DNA from: an uncultured Methanolobus sp.
GTDB taxonomy: Archaea; Halobacteriota; Methanosarcinia; Methanosarcinales; Methanosarcinaceae
Length of the DNA: 64,000 nt
Reading direction: 5' to 3'
Assembly (NCBI RefSeq): GCF_963665675.1
Contig: NZ_OY762425.1
Span: 186,001-250,000 of the forward strand
Shown here: piece after piece, positions 56,591 through 64,000 of the stretch
Layout of the letters: every line of letters starts with the position of its first letter
Position numbering within the stretch: the stretch's first letter is position 1
Notes under the pieces: model-generated
Database searches by the model: none
Told to the model about the DNA's origin: nothing
The model's input: the letters and a program-made list of their open reading frames with translations, nothing else
Translations under genes and position numbers: made by a program

Positions 56591-56678
56591 GGGAATTTAT
56601 CAGATTATGCTTTTCAACAGTCATATCAATACGCACCAATACTTGTGAATAGTGGCTTTAAACACTGTTTATAACTCA

Positions 56679-56694
56679 TTCGTTAAATAGCGAA
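56679..56694. promoter_or_regulatory. Candidate MsvR operator
   Basis: TTCGTTAAATAGCGAA, an imperfect 16-nt palindrome (TTCG-N8-CGAA) placed immediately before the TATA-like TTTAAATA of msvR. Its form and length match the TTCGTA-N4-TACGAA element I recall for Methanothermobacter MsvR autoregulation. Binding would block the transcription factors. Confidence 0.55.
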
Positions 56695-56728
56695 CATTTA
56701 AATACATTGTCGTTTTATTCATAAAGGC

Positions 56729-57469
56729 ATGAACAATGGAGACAACACGGCTATTTTTTCCACTGATATTGGAGTTATTGCTCTTAATGGTTCTGTAAAG
56801 ATAAAAATACTTGATTTTCTCAAAACCGGTTGTAAATCGTTCGACGAGATAGTACAGCACACGGGCAAAGCCAAGTCAACAATATCCGTGCATCTCAATG
56901 ACCTGAAGACCCAGAATCTTCTTGAGGAAGCTATTGACTCCAATGACAAAAGAAAAAAAGTCTATTTCCTGAGGTGCCAGTATGTGGCATGTTCCCAGGA
57001 ACCGGGAATGAAACACTACAATGAAATGCTTGATCTTATAGCATCTCCCGAAGTACACTCTTTTGGTTGCCTCAAGTGCCTGTTTCATGCAGTACAATAT
57101 GGTTTCCGTGCCCACGGGGTAAATTGTGACCCAATTATGCGCAAGATAGGCAATGATATAGGCAACAGCCTATCGAAAAATATTGTTTCACAGGAACCCG
57201 CTAGCATTCTTCAGGAAATGTTAAGTTTCTGGGAGGAAAATAATATTGGAAGTTTCACTATTGTTGAAACTGATCCGATCAAACTTGCCGTACACAACTT
57301 TTTTGACTGCCGCTCCATCCCTATTAAGGAAAAAACATTATGTTCATTTGCCCAGGGTGTCCTTGAAGGCGTTTTCAGGGCAAAAATGGGAGAGGAATGC
57401 GTAATGCAAATGCTTGGCAAATGCGATGATACGTGCGATTCCTGTTTATTCCAGATGATAAAACTCTGA
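56729..57469 (+). CDS. msvR: MsvR-type redox-sensing regulator (HTH + V4R)
   Basis: A 246-residue methanogen-specific regulator: N-terminal ArsR-like winged helix (IKILDFLKTGCKSFDEIVQH, KAKSTISVHLNDLKTQNLLE) and a C-terminal V4R domain (about 130-240) rich in cysteines (FGCLKCLFH, KCDDTCDSCLF). In MsvR the V4R cysteines form disulfides and control DNA binding according to redox state, regulating oxidative-stress genes and its own promoter. The promoter here contains a fitting inverted repeat, and the TATA box is so close to the ATG that the mRNA is probably leaderless. Confidence 0.88.
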   Translation: MNNGDNTAIFSTDIGVIALNGSVKIKILDFLKTGCKSFDEIVQHTGKAKSTISVHLNDLKTQNLLEEAIDSNDKRKKVYFLRCQYVACSQEPGMKHYNEMLDLIASPEVHSFGCLKCLFHAVQYGFRAHGVNCDPIMRKIGNDIGNSLSKNIVSQEPASILQEMLSFWEENNIGSFTIVETDPIKLAVHNFFDCRSIPIKEKTLCSFAQGVLEGVFRAKMGEECVMQMLGKCDDTCDSCLFQMIKL

Positions 57470-57621
57470 TTTTCACTCCATACGATAAATTAATATAATA
57501 TATTTGCGACCTCATTCACTTTTAACCAGTTTATCAATTGTGGCAACAAAATCCTCCTTATAATGAGTATTTTTCTGCATGTAGGCATTATTGAGCACAT
57601 ATTCTAAATAAGAATCTTAAA

Positions 57622-58275
57622 TTAATTTTGATTATATTTAATGGCTACTCTTACAAAGGATAAACCAAGAATTAGGATCAGTATTGCATGTGCTGCATAG
57701 AAATATGCGTTTATATAAAATAATGAATTGGGGAAAAATGAGTTATAGGTAGAAGCTTCAATCAAACTAATTATTGAAAAAATAATTATAAAGATAGCTG
57801 CAAAAATTGAGATCATAAGAGGCAATTTCATATTATTTCTTTTTTCTTCTGGAACAGAAAGACAGAACATTGCAGAAGCTAGCGATAAGAAAATAATTAT
57901 TAGGTAAATGATAGGGCGAGGGTCTAAAATATTCCATATATCAAAACTTGCAATAAAGGATTCACTATAAAGCACGGGCATCAGGGTATTGTCTCTGTAA
58001 AATGTAATTAAAAAAATTCCAATTAGAAGTGGAATTCCCCAGTACCATCTAGTTGAGTTCTCTTTTGTGTGCTTCATGAAGATTAGAAGTCCTATTGCAG
58101 GAAGGGCTAGTGAGAATAGATATAACAAAATAAATGCAAATAGGTCGGTCATGCCAACAGAAACTAAAGGATAACTGAGAAGTGTAGAAATGATATTTGT
58201 AATCCACATTGCAAAATATGTGAATGATATTAGTATAATAGATAGTTTCATTAGATTTATTGATTTAAGCACCAT
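57622..58275 (-). CDS. Hypothetical membrane protein (about 217 aa)
   Basis: Six strongly hydrophobic helices (for example IILISFTYFAMWITNIISTL and LFAFILLYLFSLALPAIGLL) with short loops; no recognised domain or catalytic motif. The ATG at 58275 is preferred because GGTGA precedes it by 6 nt; the GTG at 58284 is in frame. It stands alone between msvR and the insertion elements. Confidence 0.65.
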   Translation of the reverse strand: MVLKSINLMKLSIILISFTYFAMWITNIISTLLSYPLVSVGMTDLFAFILLYLFSLALPAIGLLIFMKHTKENSTRWYWGIPLLIGIFLITFYRDNTLMPVLYSESFIASFDIWNILDPRPIIYLIIIFLSLASAMFCLSVPEEKRNNMKLPLMISIFAAIFIIIFSIISLIEASTYNSFFPNSLFYINAYFYAAHAILILILGLSFVRVAIKYNQN

Positions 58276-58688
58276 AAGTGTCACCAGTAACTTAGTTCTA
58301 AAGTTTAGAAATTAACTTAACTATTTAATATATGGTAAACATCTTCTGTTATATATATTACAGTTATTGGGTGAAGTCTATTAGTTTAAAAGGTATTATA
58401 ATTGTAGATTTACATCAGATATACAAACACAGTAGAATATCTATTTTCATTTTGAATTTTTTGGCTCTATGGAATACCTACTGGAATCACTATCTATAGC
58501 TAAAATTCCGCAAAAATAATCGCTATTCAGACGAACATATATAATTTTTATAGACTCGCACAATCTCTTGAATTTTGAGGATTTCTACAAAGCCAATTTT
58601 TTAGTATTCAGATAATAGTTTCTAATTTGAAGTCTAGTTCACTCCTGATTTTTTTAATATGTCTATTTTGCTTATGTTCATTTTGCTT
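58276..58688. other. Intergenic region holding a fragment of the dispersed element
   Basis: About 410 nt, mostly AT-rich. TGAGGATTTCTACAAAGCCA near 58577-58596 matches the right end of the dispersed structured element (AACAGGATTTCTACAAAGC) but the hairpin halves are absent, so it is a remnant or solo end. No gene recognised. Confidence 0.5.
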
Positions 58689-59605
58689 TTAAGATTGTAA
58701 CTATTCAGCCTATCTCATTTCCACCAGGCTGCTTTCTCTATTTACGCTCAATTCTGCAATAAATAAACAAGTGGATTCCCATTGAATATTTCACTAATCG
58801 AGTCTATAACCGATAGAGATTTCTTGTTCACAGTAGAAACGTATCCTCTAATGCGGCAGAAATTTCTAGCCCCTTGTTCACTACGGAAAGTACCTGATAT
58901 CTTCTGCTGTACCTTCGTCATTCTGATATCTCTTTCCGCCTGATTGTTATCAAACGAAACGTCCGGGTCGTACATAAACCGCAAGATATCCTCCTTAAAC
59001 CTCATGAACCGATCCAGCAGGTTCTTTGCTGCAGTTTGCTTCTTACGTCCTCGTTTTTTAGACTGCACATCTGATTCCGGATCAGGAGGAATTTCGTTCA
59101 TTCCATAACAGGTAATGTGATCATAATCCTCACTGAACTTTTTAATTAGTTCAGTATCTAAAAGACCATTATCTACCTGGTGTTTGATGCACACCAACAG
59201 ATCACTCATTAGCTTTGGCCACTCTTGATCACTGTTTTCAGCAACTCCTGTTAACTCTCTTAACAGATGTGCATTACATAATGAATGCTGGCAATCATAT
59301 TTGTAGTACGGTTTCCAGAAATCATGTGTTGCAACACCAGTATAACCTGGCAGGATACCCATGGAGTCCATTGCTTGCGACCCTCTTTTTTTATGTACAA
59401 AATAATATGTGAGGTTCTTAGTACCTGCTACATGAAGCCAATTACGGGATGCGTTTATTCTTAAACCTGTTTCATCCAGGTTGATAGCATGAGATTGCTT
59501 CAGGAGATATCTCACTCCGCTTTCAAATGCTTCAAGTTTATCATAGCAATTGCGTTCGATGTTCACTATTGTAGCAGGACTGATCCTGCATCCTAAAATA
59601 TCAGA

Positions 59606-60752
59606 GAGAATTCCGATAAACCCCTTGATAACAGATAACTTTGTACTAAAATATAAATAATACATAAATAAATTAAGTATTATGGACGATTTAACTGATT
59701 TTGCTCTTAATGAAGAATACAAACGTCTTCAATCAGTTGGTGACAGACTTGCTGAAATTGAATCATTGATCGATTGGAAACCTTTTCGACCAATATTAGA
59801 ATCAATGTATAAGAATAGAACAGCTTCCGGCGGCAGGCCTGAAGCTGATGTCATTGTGATGTTCAAAATGCTTGTTCTTCAACAATGGCATGGTTTATCT
59901 GATCCTGAACTTGAAAGACAATGTATTGACAGGATATCATTTAGAAAATTCCTGGGATTTCCTGAATATGTACCAGACAATACAACTGTCTGGTCATTCA
60001 GACAGAGAATTATTGATAATGGGAAAGAGAAGCAAATATGGAATGAGATGCAGAGACAGCTCAATGCTCTTGGTTTGGAAATCAAAAAAGGGACGATCCA
60101 AGATGCAACTTTCATTCACTCCAACCCTGGTCATGCTAAAGCTGATACACCCAGAGGGGAGGATGCTAAAACAACAAGAAGCAAAGATGGAACATGGGTG
60201 AAAAAAGGTGGTAAGTCTCACTTTGGGTATAAGTTCCATACAATAATTGATAAGGATTACGAACTGATAAGAAGATTTGAAACAACAACTGCAGCGGTAC
60301 ATGATTCACAGGTAGATCTATCTGAAGCAGGTGAAGTGGTGTACCGTGACAAAGGATACTTTGGAGCGGTTGCAAAGGGCTTTGCAGCAACAATGCAAAG
60401 AGCAGTAAGAGGACATCCGTTAGAGATAAACGATATTCTCAGAAATGAAAGGATAAGTGTTCAGAGAGTTCCATGTGAGCGGGTTTATGCTGTTGCAAAA
60501 GAAGTGTTCAAAGCAGGAAAAGTACTTGCCACAACTGTAGAAAGGGTAAATGTGAAGATGTTGATGACAGCTTTTTCTTTTAATCTTCATCAATTGAGGA
60601 CACTGAAAAGGAAGGGAACGATCTAGGATAGCGTAAGCTATCCTAAAATTAAGGAGAAAAGCAACAAAAAACATAAAAATCTGGGATAAACTGGACGAGT
60701 AACAACTTGGATTTATAGATACTTTAAAAAAAAGGGGTTAATCTGAATCCTC
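59606..60752 (+). mobile_element. IS5-family insertion sequence (1147 bp) inside IS66
   Basis: Terminal inverted repeats of 21 bp, GAGAATTCCGATAAACCCCTT at the left end and GAGGATTCAGATTAACCCCTT (inverted) at the right end, with three mismatches. A 4-bp target duplication CAGA flanks it (59602-59605; 60753-60756). It carries one intact transposase and looks functional. Confidence 0.93.
59682..60626 (+). CDS. IS5-family transposase
   Basis: A 314-residue DDE transposase. The N-terminal DUF772 domain (FRPILESMYKNRTASGGRPE, VMFKMLVLQQWHGLSDPELE) is followed by the catalytic Asp in TIQDATFIHSNPGHAK, the second Asp in VVYRDKGYFGAVAK and the Glu in VPCERVYAVAKEVF. Length and motifs are intact. It lies in opposite orientation to the IS66 transposase it interrupts. 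Confidence 0.95.
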   Translation: MDDLTDFALNEEYKRLQSVGDRLAEIESLIDWKPFRPILESMYKNRTASGGRPEADVIVMFKMLVLQQWHGLSDPELERQCIDRISFRKFLGFPEYVPDNTTVWSFRQRIIDNGKEKQIWNEMQRQLNALGLEIKKGTIQDATFIHSNPGHAKADTPRGEDAKTTRSKDGTWVKKGGKSHFGYKFHTIIDKDYELIRRFETTTAAVHDSQVDLSEAGEVVYRDKGYFGAVAKGFAATMQRAVRGHPLEINDILRNERISVQRVPCERVYAVAKEVFKAGKVLATTVERVNVKMLMTAFSFNLHQLRTLKRKGTI

Positions 60753-61632
60753 CAGAGAACAATTTGACAACACGCTGATAGGGAAGTAGCTGGTTAGTGT
60801 GCAAATAAACTGCAAAGGACCTAACTCGATGACCATATTGAGTTGGCTGAGTTACACCATCCGGAAAAACTGCTTTGTTCATATGAGAACATTCAGGACA
60901 TTTTTTTATCTCACAGCGATGTTCAATGCACTTGATGGTTATTAGAGGAATGTCAAAGACCTGTCTTCTTTCATAATCAGGGGACACAGAAACTAACGAT
61001 CCCCCACACTTGATGCATTTGTCTATATGATGAACAACAAGTTCATCCGGTTCATCATTCATTCTCAGTGTAGTACCCGGATGACCATTTTGTCCACCAG
61101 CAGATCGATCACTCTTTTTTCTCTGAGCTTTTACCTTCGGTTTTTTCCGTGCATAAGAATCAGTAGAAGGTGGTTTGCTACTATTGCAACTATTCTTATC
61201 AAGCATTTCTTCCAGATGCTTGACACGTTCTTCAAGCTGTGCAATTTGGAGAGCTTGTTGTTCAATGATTCCAAGTAATCGAGTTACAAGTTCTATTACT
61301 GCTTCTGGACCAGCTTCATAAACCGCAAGTATTTCTTCTCGTTCCATTCGAATCCCCTCAGATCAACAGAACTTTTATTATCAAAGTTAGAATGAAGTCA
61401 TAGTATATTGATTTTTGCTTTATTGGAGAAGGAGGGCTGAATAGTTACTTAAGATTTACTCACATCAAAAATACCTGATGTGTCTTAAATTTCTATTACC
61501 ATATTTGCTAATATTTATTAGTTTTTAAATTTGATTTATGTAGTATTACTTTTATCTTACATTTTTGTAACTTTATTAAAATAAGTTACTGGAATAAAAT
61601 TACAAAAACCAATATTAGAGAGGAGAAAATCT

Positions 61633-63064
61633 ATGAGAAACAAGTTAGTAATGCTGTGCTGCTTGACGATATTCTTGTCGTCTTTGATGCCAGCAGTAGC
61701 AACCACAAAAACCATTACTGCAGAAAATACCGATGAAAAAAATGGACTTCTTAAATGGGTAGAAGTTGAGTACGGCGAGGAGACAATGCAGGAAATAGAA
61801 AAATATATTGAGCTTTCAAAGACATCATCTGATTTTACTAAATCCACCAACAATTTAGAAAAGGCGGAAGATGAAATTCCGATCATCAAAAAATTGGAAG
61901 CGGAAATCGGTGAAGAAAAAATAAAGGAAATAAATGCTGAAATTGAATTCCAAAAGACCTTACCTGATGTCGTTAAAGCAATGCCTTACAAAGCGTTAGC
62001 TGCTGCATCACCTGAAGCACAAAAAGCGCATTTAGGTTATATTGACAATTTTAGTATATCTGAAAAGGAAAAGGAACAATTCAAGAAGGAGCTTATCGAT
62101 CTCTGGGATCGTTATCCATATGAGATAACAGAAGATGATTATACCATCACTTCAAAAATAGGACCTATGATTGAAGACTATATATATAACACTTATTGGA
62201 AGGGTACAGACTATGATTACAAAATGGTTGGTACTAGATGGTATTCAGATGAGCATGAGGATTTTATAGGGGAGGCATGCGATGCCTATCCAATTTATGC
62301 AAGTGAGGCAAGATCCAGTGCATCTGAACCTGATAACGGAGTAATAGATCCACTGCCATTTTATAGATACTATAACCATTACGAAGATGGATATTGGCAT
62401 ATTGGTGGAGCTCCGGGAAGATGCGATCTTTTTACTACTCAAGCAATAGATAACCGTGATGATGGTGATTTGCGACGATGCATATTATTACATCGGTCTT
62501 GCAAGTCACTATCTATCAGATGTAGGATGCCCTTTTCATACAGGTAATGCTGTCAATCAAATAGGTCAGTATGTAGGAGGTTATGAGAATACTTATCATT
62601 ATGCCTATGAACAATACGTTTCAAGTAACTGGGACTCGAGTTTTTCAGACATAGTATCTTCAAACACCCAGTCCATAGCTGTAACTGATCCTGAAAATGC
62701 TGTTGAGGATTTAGCAGAGTATAGCAACGGTCATCTTGGTTACATGTGGGACGAAATTTCAGAGGATCCTACTGGTTTTGGTGATGATCCAATGTTTATT
62801 GCCCATACATATTACATTATTTTAAAAACAGCGCAATATAATCAGGGATTGGTTGACTATATGGTTATAGATGATTGGAATCCATGGAATGATCCTGAAT
62901 CTGCAAGTGAAGATTACATCACTACTGACGAATTACAGGAGGCTATTTCCTACTGGTTGAATGATTATCCTGCTCCAATTACGGGTGAACTTGTTAGCAC
63001 ATCCAGACTACAGGCCCTTATTCATCACTGGGAAAATGATATACCCATGCCATCTGGAACATAA
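61633..63064 (+). pseudogene. Zinc-dependent phospholipase C-like exported protein, frameshifted
   Basis: The first frame (to about 62475) gives a signal peptide, a charged helical region and the start of a zinc-dependent PLC/P1-nuclease-like domain. The second frame (+1) continues with AYYYIGLASHYLSDVGCPFH, matching the HxxxD...PxH zinc site, and HLGYMWDEIS. One extra base at about 62470-62480 (CGACGA) breaks the frame: removing it gives GDLRDAYYYIG. The C-terminus (ITTDELQEAISYWLNDYPAP, LQALIHHWENDIP) is a dockerin-like helical pair seen in methanogen surface proteins. Either a recent pseudogene or a sequencing error; it starts 185 nt from the IS66 end. Confidence 0.75.
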
Positions 63065-63134
63065 TCGTTTTTTTGATTGTAGGAAGGATGTGTATATGAT
63101 TAAATAAATAGTAGCAATTGTTTCGTTATTTACT

Positions 63135-63160
63135 CCTGCCAAAAGGCAGGTGTATTTTTT
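63135..63160. terminator. Terminator after the phospholipase-like gene
   Basis: CCTGCC-AAAA-GGCAGG followed by TGTA and six T; located between convergent genes. Confidence 0.55.
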
Positions 63161-63188
63161 ATTTCAGCCATTTGCAAATGCTAGAACT

Positions 63189-63872
63189 TTAATTTGAAGT
63201 TCTTACAACTCCAAGCTCGCCTTTAACAAGTTTTCCTATTGCAGCAACAATTCCGGGACCGTCGGTGCTTTCTCTGCATGTAATCATGTGTTCCATGAGT
63301 CCAAGCCTTTCAATACCGTAAATGTCCCTTGCATGGCCTGTTTTCTTAATAGCTGCCTTAAGTTCTGATCTGGTGACTGAATTAGCAATTACTCTGTCCT
63401 GATCTGATTTTTTCCAGTTCCACCAGATGTCAACCTGTTCTTTGGTAAAAGCTCCTTCATTTGCTTTTTCATCAGTAATTTCTACTTTTACAGGAAGATG
63501 CCGGATCATGCCAAAACGGGCAGCTATCTGTTTAGCTGTTCCGTTTCCAAGCATATTGAGATTTTTCCGTGGGATAGTGACAAGAACTCCTACGTCAATG
63601 ACAATCTCCTCGTCATGAATCTGTCGTATAAGCCCATGATAAGTTTCATTTTTTACAATCTCTGTGACAGGTGTCCCATATTTCTGCATAAGGAAATTAG
63701 AAGCAAACTCATTATCTTCCCCGGTAACATCTACAGCAAACCAGTTATCGTCATTCACTGAGAATTTAGCAGAAGCATCAAGCTCTTTTAATTCATTATC
63801 AATAAGCACTTCAGCAGAATGAATTGCTCTTTCCCTGTTGCCATATATCTTGATCAATAGTTTTGTGACCAT
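63189..63872 (-). CDS. DUF2110 family protein
   Basis: A 227-residue soluble archaeal protein. The segments MVTKLLIKIYGNRERAIHSA, DEEIVIDVGVLVTIPRKNLN, RFGMIRHLPVKVEITDEKAN and TRSELKAAIKKTGHARDIYG match the DUF2110 family found next to information-processing genes in Methanosarcinales; function unknown. It begins 29 nt after the end of the gene that runs off the right edge, so both probably share a transcript. Confidence 0.85.
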   Translation of the reverse strand: MVTKLLIKIYGNRERAIHSAEVLIDNELKELDASAKFSVNDDNWFAVDVTGEDNEFASNFLMQKYGTPVTEIVKNETYHGLIRQIHDEEIVIDVGVLVTIPRKNLNMLGNGTAKQIAARFGMIRHLPVKVEITDEKANEGAFTKEQVDIWWNWKKSDQDRVIANSVTRSELKAAIKKTGHARDIYGIERLGLMEHMITCRESTDGPGIVAAIGKLVKGELGVVRTSN

Positions 63873-63901
63873 TATAATTATCCTTTGATTTGTCCTTTCA
63901 A

Positions 63902-64000
63902 TTATTGTTTCATCACAAGGTCAAAGATATTCTGTATCTCTGTAAGCTTATCCAGGCCCTCGTCATCAATGAGGTCTTCATTCTCCTCAATTGAATTTAA
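63902..64000 (-). CDS. Unidentified CDS, C-terminal end (runs off right edge)
   Basis: The minus strand is open from the right edge to a TAA at 63902-63904, encoding 32 residues: LNSIEENEDLIDDEGLDKLT followed by EIQNIFDLVMKQ, an acidic amphipathic helix. Position upstream of the DUF2110 gene and codon pattern support a real gene end. A transcription factor E C-terminus is possible by context only. Confidence 0.5.
   Translation of the reverse strand, partial: LNSIEENEDLIDDEGLDKLTEIQNIFDLVMKQ

Larger units (their letters stand above)
58748..61347 (-). pseudogene. IS66 transposase, split by IS5 insertion
   Basis: The N-terminal part (61347 down to 60757) has a coiled segment (LEERVKHLEEMLDKNSCNSS), the zinc-finger pair (DKCIKCGGSL, IKKCPECSHM) and ends LLPYQRVVKLFS. 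The C-terminal part (59601 to 58748) continues DILGCRISPATIVNIERNCY and has the DDE segments NLDETGLRINAS, and NNQAERDIRMTKV. Removing 59606-60756 joins them in frame as KLFS-DILGC to give about 482 residues, normal for the family. So the gene was intact until the IS5 insertion; it is now disrupted. Confidence 0.92.
58697..61448 (-). mobile_element. IS66-family insertion sequence, interrupted by an IS5-family element
   Basis: Ends are inverted repeats beginning GTAACTATTCAGCC (58697-58710 and, inverted, 61435-61448). An exact 8-bp target duplication TTAAGATT flanks it (58689-58696; 61449-61456), as expected for IS66. Without the inner IS5 and its 4-bp duplication it is about 1601 bp with a single transposase gene, so it is of the small ISBst12-like type lacking tnpA/tnpB. 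Confidence 0.93.

Noticed and set aside
59606..60756. Apparent frameshift between the two halves of the IS66 transposase if the IS5 ends are placed at the ACCCC/GGGGT bases with a TAA duplication
   Set aside because: Extending the ends outward to the 21-bp GAG-starting repeats gives a CAGA duplication and restores the reading frame exactly.

Overview
The window is archaeal and comes from a methylotrophic methanogen of the Methanosarcinaceae (Methanolobus/Methanococcoides-like by overall gene style; genus is inference). The signs are a methenyl-tetrahydromethanopterin cyclohydrolase (mch), an MsvR redox regulator, archaeal-type PheT, PurS/PurQ, FtsZ, Taw2, TadA/TadC-type pilus machinery, DUF2124 and DUF2110 proteins, TATA-box promoters, GGTG-type ribosome-binding sites and a tRNA-Arg with a bulge-helix-bulge intron. 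DNA is AT-rich with many long intergenic regions.

Layout. 1-8.2 kb: a PhnD-like binding lipoprotein coupled to a membrane sensor (cut by the left edge), a PstS-like binding protein, aroC, a CDF metal exporter, two lipoproteins (one with an FGE-sulfatase fold), a CooC-type ATPase and a TtuA/Ncs6-type tRNA thiolase. 8-13 kb: membrane proteins, a putative small RNA, the H+-pyrophosphatase hppA and unknown genes. 13-16 kb: a CDP-alcohol phosphatidyltransferase bracketed by two copies of a structured repeat, then purS-purQ. 16-21 kb: a very large surface cysteine protease with LVIVD repeats. 21-26 kb: rnhB and a tadA-tadC pilus operon. 26-29.4 kb: a UbiA-family enzyme and pheT.

29.7-36.3 kb is a six-gene minus-strand operon: two tandem FecB-like lipoproteins, a SAM methyltransferase, a radical-SAM protein whose C-terminal part looks like a FecB substrate-binding lobe, a FecCD permease and an ATPase. 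I regard it as the best candidate for an undescribed system: import coupled to chemical processing of a metal chelate or tetrapyrrole. 36.5-41.4 kb: tRNA-Arg(TCG), TauE/SafE, TrkA, a K+ channel and a site-2 protease. 42-45 kb: ftsZ and a DHPS-like gene. 45-51.5 kb: a membrane HTH/CARDB-like/HEAT operon divergent from a second HEAT protein. 51.6-57.5 kb: a hybrid histidine kinase, a second putative small RNA, mch, a DUF2124 gene, taw2 and msvR. 58.6-61.5 kb: an IS66 element split by an IS5-family element, both with clean target duplications. 61.6-64 kb: a frameshifted phospholipase-C-like gene and a DUF2110 gene.

Two non-coding families stand out. One is a pair of promoter-linked long hairpins (about 9.23 and 53.70 kb) with unrelated stems but a shared, nearly G-free, C-rich loop motif: candidate regulatory RNAs. 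The other is a dispersed element of about 300-350 bp (five copies plus a fragment) with terminal inverted repeats and internal hairpins showing compensatory change, always placed downstream of and co-oriented with a plus-strand gene.
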